From assembly GCA_964575345.1 (NCBI GenBank), contig CAZNQD010000017.1:1-35266 (forward strand): 35,266 nt of DNA, written 5' to 3'. The DNA is from UBA1402 sp964575345 (GTDB taxonomy: Bacteria; Bacteroidota; Bacteroidia; Bacteroidales; UBA1402). Of this stretch, positions 32,744 to 35,266 are shown in pieces (the stretch's first letter is position 1; the number at the start of each line of letters is the position of its first letter). Under the pieces are notes generated by a model. The model saw nothing but the letters and a program-made list of their open reading frames with translations. It had not been told where the DNA came from and made no database searches. A program made the position numbers and the translations under genes.

Positions 32744-33712
32744 ATGAAATTAGCTTCACTTGAATTGCCTGAGGAAGCGCTTTTGCTTGCTCCTATGGAA
32801 GATGTCACAGATCCGGCTTTTCGCCTGATGTGTAAGCAATTCGGAGCAGACATGGTTTATACGGAATTTGTTTCTTCCGACGCCTTGATCCGCAATGTGA
32901 GCAAAACCAATCAAAAATTGCGCATTTCAGACGCAGAGCGTCCGGTAGCCATCCAAATCTATGGCAAGGATCCTGCCACCATGGCCGAGGCTGCCAGCAT
33001 TTGCGAAGAAGCCGGGCCCGACATCCTGGACATCAATTTTGGCTGCCCGGTACGCAAGATAGCAGGCAAAGGAGCCGGGGCCGGATTGTTGAACAACATT
33101 CCACTAATGCTCGAAATTACCCGTGCCGTGGTGGATGCCGTAAAAATTCCGGTGACAGTCAAAACACGCCTGGGCTGGGACGAGCAATCCAAGATTATCG
33201 TAGATCTGGCCGAGCGACTGCAGGATTGCGGTATTGCAGCCCTCAGTATCCACGGGCGTACCCGCAGCCAGATGTATACGGGCAAAGCCGACTGGACACT
33301 GATTACCGAAGTCTGCAACAACCCCAGGATGCATATTCCCATCATAGGCAATGGCGACATTAACTCAGGAGAAATCTGCCGCCGGCGTTTCGACGAAAGC
33401 GGAGTTGCTGCAGTGATGGTGGGCAGAGCCTGCATAGGACGTCCCTGGATCTTCAAAGAAATCAAGCATTACCTGGCTACCGGTACAGAGCCCGAATTGG
33501 ACAACAAGTGGAAACTGGATGTGCTAAAGCAACAAATTTTGAATAGTGTCAATCTGTTGGACGAACGCAGAGGTATTTTGCATATTCGACGGCATTTGGC
33601 AGCTACGCCTTTGTTTAAAGGCATTCCAAATTTTAGGGAAACCCGGATAGCTATGCTAAGGGCTGAGCATCTCTCCGAATTGTTCCAACTATTAGATAGT
33701 ATTGAGCTATGA
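32744..33712 (+). CDS. tRNA-dihydrouridine synthase (DusB-like)
   Basis: 322-residue FMN-dependent TIM-barrel enzyme that reduces uridines in the tRNA D loop. It shows APMEDVTDPAFR (16-27), AIQIYGKDP (69-77), the catalytic Cys101 in DINFGCPVRKI, TVKTRLGWD, SIHGRTRSQMYTGKADW, and the FMN phosphate region IIGNGDINSG. The sequence style is nearest the DusB group, which fits a single Dus in many bacteria. Its stop overlaps the next ATG (ATGA), coupling it to the U32 gene. Confidence 0.94.
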   Translation: MKLASLELPEEALLLAPMEDVTDPAFRLMCKQFGADMVYTEFVSSDALIRNVSKTNQKLRISDAERPVAIQIYGKDPATMAEAASICEEAGPDILDINFGCPVRKIAGKGAGAGLLNNIPLMLEITRAVVDAVKIPVTVKTRLGWDEQSKIIVDLAERLQDCGIAALSIHGRTRSQMYTGKADWTLITEVCNNPRMHIPIIGNGDINSGEICRRRFDESGVAAVMVGRACIGRPWIFKEIKHYLATGTEPELDNKWKLDVLKQQILNSVNLLDERRGILHIRRHLAATPLFKGIPNFRETRIAMLRAEHLSELFQLLDSIEL

Positions 33713-34962
33713 AGCCTGAATTAATGGCCCCTGTGGGCTCGTACGAGTCGCTGACCGCAGCTGCCCAGGCCGGAGCCGACTCGGTTTATTTCGGTGTGGA
33801 GGCTTTGAATATGCGTTCAAATTCCTCGCAAAATTTCAGACTGGACGATCTGGAAAAGATTGTTGCCTTTTGCAAAGAAAAGGGCATGAAGTCCTATCTC
33901 ACGATCAATATAGTGTTGTATGATCAGGATCTTAGTTTGATGAGATCGCTGGTCGATGTTGCCGCTCAGGTCGGGGTAGATGCCATTATTGCTTCGGACG
34001 TGGCAGTGATGCAATACGCAAACCTTAAGGGAGTTGAAGTGCATTTATCCACTCAGTTGAATATTTCCAACATCGAAGCGTTGAGATTTTACGCCCAATT
34101 TGCCGACGTGGTGGTGCTGGCCAGGGAATTGAACCTGGATCAGGTCAAAGCCATACATCAACAAATAAAAGCAGAAAATATTTGCGGCCCGGGCGGTCAG
34201 CCTGTGCGTATAGAAATGTTTTGTCACGGGGCTTTGTGTATGGCTGTTTCGGGTAAATGCTATTTGAGTCTGCACGAAATGAATGCTTCGGCTAACCGGG
34301 GAGCCTGTATGCAAATTTGCCGCCGGGCTTACAAGGTGCAAGACATCGAAACGGGCAGTGACATAGAGTTGACGGTGGACAATCAATATATTATGTCGCC
34401 CGCGGATTTAAAGACGATTCATTTCCTCAATAAGATGCTGGATGCCGGCGTGGAGGTTTTCAAAATAGAGGGCAGGGCCCGGGGGCCGGAATACGTGCAC
34501 ACGGTGGTGTCCTGCTATCGTGAAGCTCTGGCGGCCTGTCAGGATCAGACTTTTACCGAAGATAAAATCAAGAGTTGGGATCAGCGCCTGGCCGGAGTGT
34601 TTAACCGGGGATTCTGGGATGGTTATTATTTGGGACAAAGGCTGGGCGAATGGTCGCATCGCTACGGCTCTTCGGCAACAACCCGCAAAGTTCGCACAGG
34701 CCGGGGGATCAATTATTTTTCCAAATCGGGCGTGGCGGAATTTCAAATAGAAAGCGGCGAACTGAACACAGGAGACGAAATTCTGATAACCGGGCCCACT
34801 ACAGGTGTAATCGAAAGCCGTGTAGAAGAAATTCGGATTGACGACAGTCCGGTGGAAAAGGCTGTAAAAGGTCAGCGAATCTCCATCCCTTTGACCACTA
34901 AGATCAGGCCTTCGGACACTTTATTCAAAATAGTTCAATTCAAACCGGACAAAGCGAAGTAA
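33709..34962 (+). CDS. U32-family peptidase-like protein (TrhP/RlhA-type RNA hydroxylation family)
   Basis: 417 residues. TIM-barrel start MAPVGSYESLTAAAQAGADSVYFGV. The U32 signature EMFCHGALCMAVSGKCYLS is intact, and further cysteines in RGACMQICRR complete a set suited to an iron-sulfur cluster. Although named peptidases, E. coli members TrhP and RlhA are needed for hydroxylation of tRNA U34 or 23S rRNA with prephenate involved. Translational coupling to a tRNA-dihydrouridine synthase fits an RNA-modification role. Length and the C-terminal beta domain (about 330-417) fit the TrhP group. Exact target is not decided. Confidence 0.9.
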   Translation: MKPELMAPVGSYESLTAAAQAGADSVYFGVEALNMRSNSSQNFRLDDLEKIVAFCKEKGMKSYLTINIVLYDQDLSLMRSLVDVAAQVGVDAIIASDVAVMQYANLKGVEVHLSTQLNISNIEALRFYAQFADVVVLARELNLDQVKAIHQQIKAENICGPGGQPVRIEMFCHGALCMAVSGKCYLSLHEMNASANRGACMQICRRAYKVQDIETGSDIELTVDNQYIMSPADLKTIHFLNKMLDAGVEVFKIEGRARGPEYVHTVVSCYREALAACQDQTFTEDKIKSWDQRLAGVFNRGFWDGYYLGQRLGEWSHRYGSSATTRKVRTGRGINYFSKSGVAEFQIESGELNTGDEILITGPTTGVIESRVEEIRIDDSPVEKAVKGQRISIPLTTKIRPSDTLFKIVQFKPDKAK

Positions 34963-35022
34963 TTCACTTCCTCGTGTTTGAATCAGCGTTAAGATAAAAC
35001 CGTCCTTAGATAAATCTCAAAT

Positions 35023-35223
35023 TTATTGTTCGCTCCGGTCTTCAGGTACCAGTATCAGCATGAGGATATAGAGCAAGAGTCCCGGAAAGCCGGCCGTAAA
35101 TAAACTTAAGGCACAATAGAGTACTCTGACCAAAACAGAATCAATATTCAGGTATGCTGCCAATCCACCGAGTACGCCGCCTAACATGCGGTCTGTGCGT
35201 GAGCGTGTCAATTTTCTTTCCAT
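35023..35223 (-). CDS. Minimal PspC-domain protein
   Basis: 66 residues, essentially one PspC domain: KLTRSRTDRMLGGVLGGLA, then AYLNIDSVLVRVLY and a hydrophobic stretch (about 30-60) ending LVPEDR. It is the third PspC-domain gene in this window and has no partner domain. Likely an inner-membrane protein; role unknown. A good -7 element lies 36 bases upstream on the same strand. The 60 bases between it and the U32 gene hold no convincing terminator. Confidence 0.88.
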   Translation of the reverse strand: MERKLTRSRTDRMLGGVLGGLAAYLNIDSVLVRVLYCALSLFTAGFPGLLLYILMLILVPEDRSEQ

Positions 35224-35258
35224 AGAGTAATGTAAATTAAAATAAGTAAATTTGTGCG

Positions 35259-35266
35259 CAAAACTA
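35259..35266 (-). promoter_or_regulatory. -7 element for the minimal PspC gene
   Basis: On the minus strand it reads TAGTTTTG, matching TAnnTTTG. It occupies the last bases of the window, so any -33 element is outside. Confidence 0.5.

Noticed and set aside
1..35266. CRISPR arrays, insertion sequences, phage or toxin-antitoxin genes
   Set aside because: No regularly spaced repeats, transposase motifs or matching small gene pairs were seen on either strand.

Overview
The window comes from a Bacteroidota genome, most likely Bacteroidales or a close relative. Evidence: an adjacent SusC/SusD pair, a SusD-type lipoprotein, DUF4251 and DUF3108 envelope proteins, a GH3-fold protein, a Bacteroidota-style ParE, and repeated promoter elements of the form TAnnTTTG just upstream of genes. 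Most of it is core chromosome, densely packed, with many ATGA stop/start overlaps. I see no phage genes, insertion sequences, CRISPR arrays or rRNA.

Layout. 1-1241: the 3' part of tyrS, then tRNA-Gln(UUG) and a terminator. 1265-3884: a three-gene operon, PspC-domain protein / PadR repressor / larger PspC-domain membrane protein. A 10-bp-arm palindrome sits exactly over its -33 region, and a strong terminator ends it. 3917-9644: purN (minus) diverges from acpP-fabF-rnc, followed by a C-terminally truncated GH3-family gene whose end overlaps cysS. 9665-12460 (minus): a probable surface lipoprotein with Ig-like domains and a DUF3108 exported protein. 12587-16629: dapB-lepB-wbqC-like-M16 peptidase, with a PfkB kinase facing it. 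17673-19988: a DEAD-box helicase with a DbpA-type RNA-binding domain, then rpsO. 20046-22826: 4-alpha-glucanotransferase facing a DUF4251 gene. 23052-28747: an orphan SusC/SusD pair behind an AT-rich leader. 28770-34962: parE-coaD-S41 peptidase-dus-U32, all on the plus strand. 35023-35266: a minimal PspC protein (minus).

How the genes work together. The window mixes housekeeping functions (translation, fatty acid and purine synthesis, CoA, lysine/peptidoglycan precursor, chromosome decatenation, RNA modification) with envelope functions (signal peptidase, lipoproteins, SusCD transport, PspC proteins). The items most worth a second look are the self-controlled PspC-PadR-PspC operon with its operator, a near-identical 5'-leader hairpin (TTCTGACG[A/T]TAGAA) shared by that operon and the unlinked helicase gene, and the truncated GH3-family gene with a degenerate nucleotide-binding motif fused up against cysS.

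Limits. All family assignments are by eye from conserved motifs. No database search or structure prediction was run, and domain limits are approximate.
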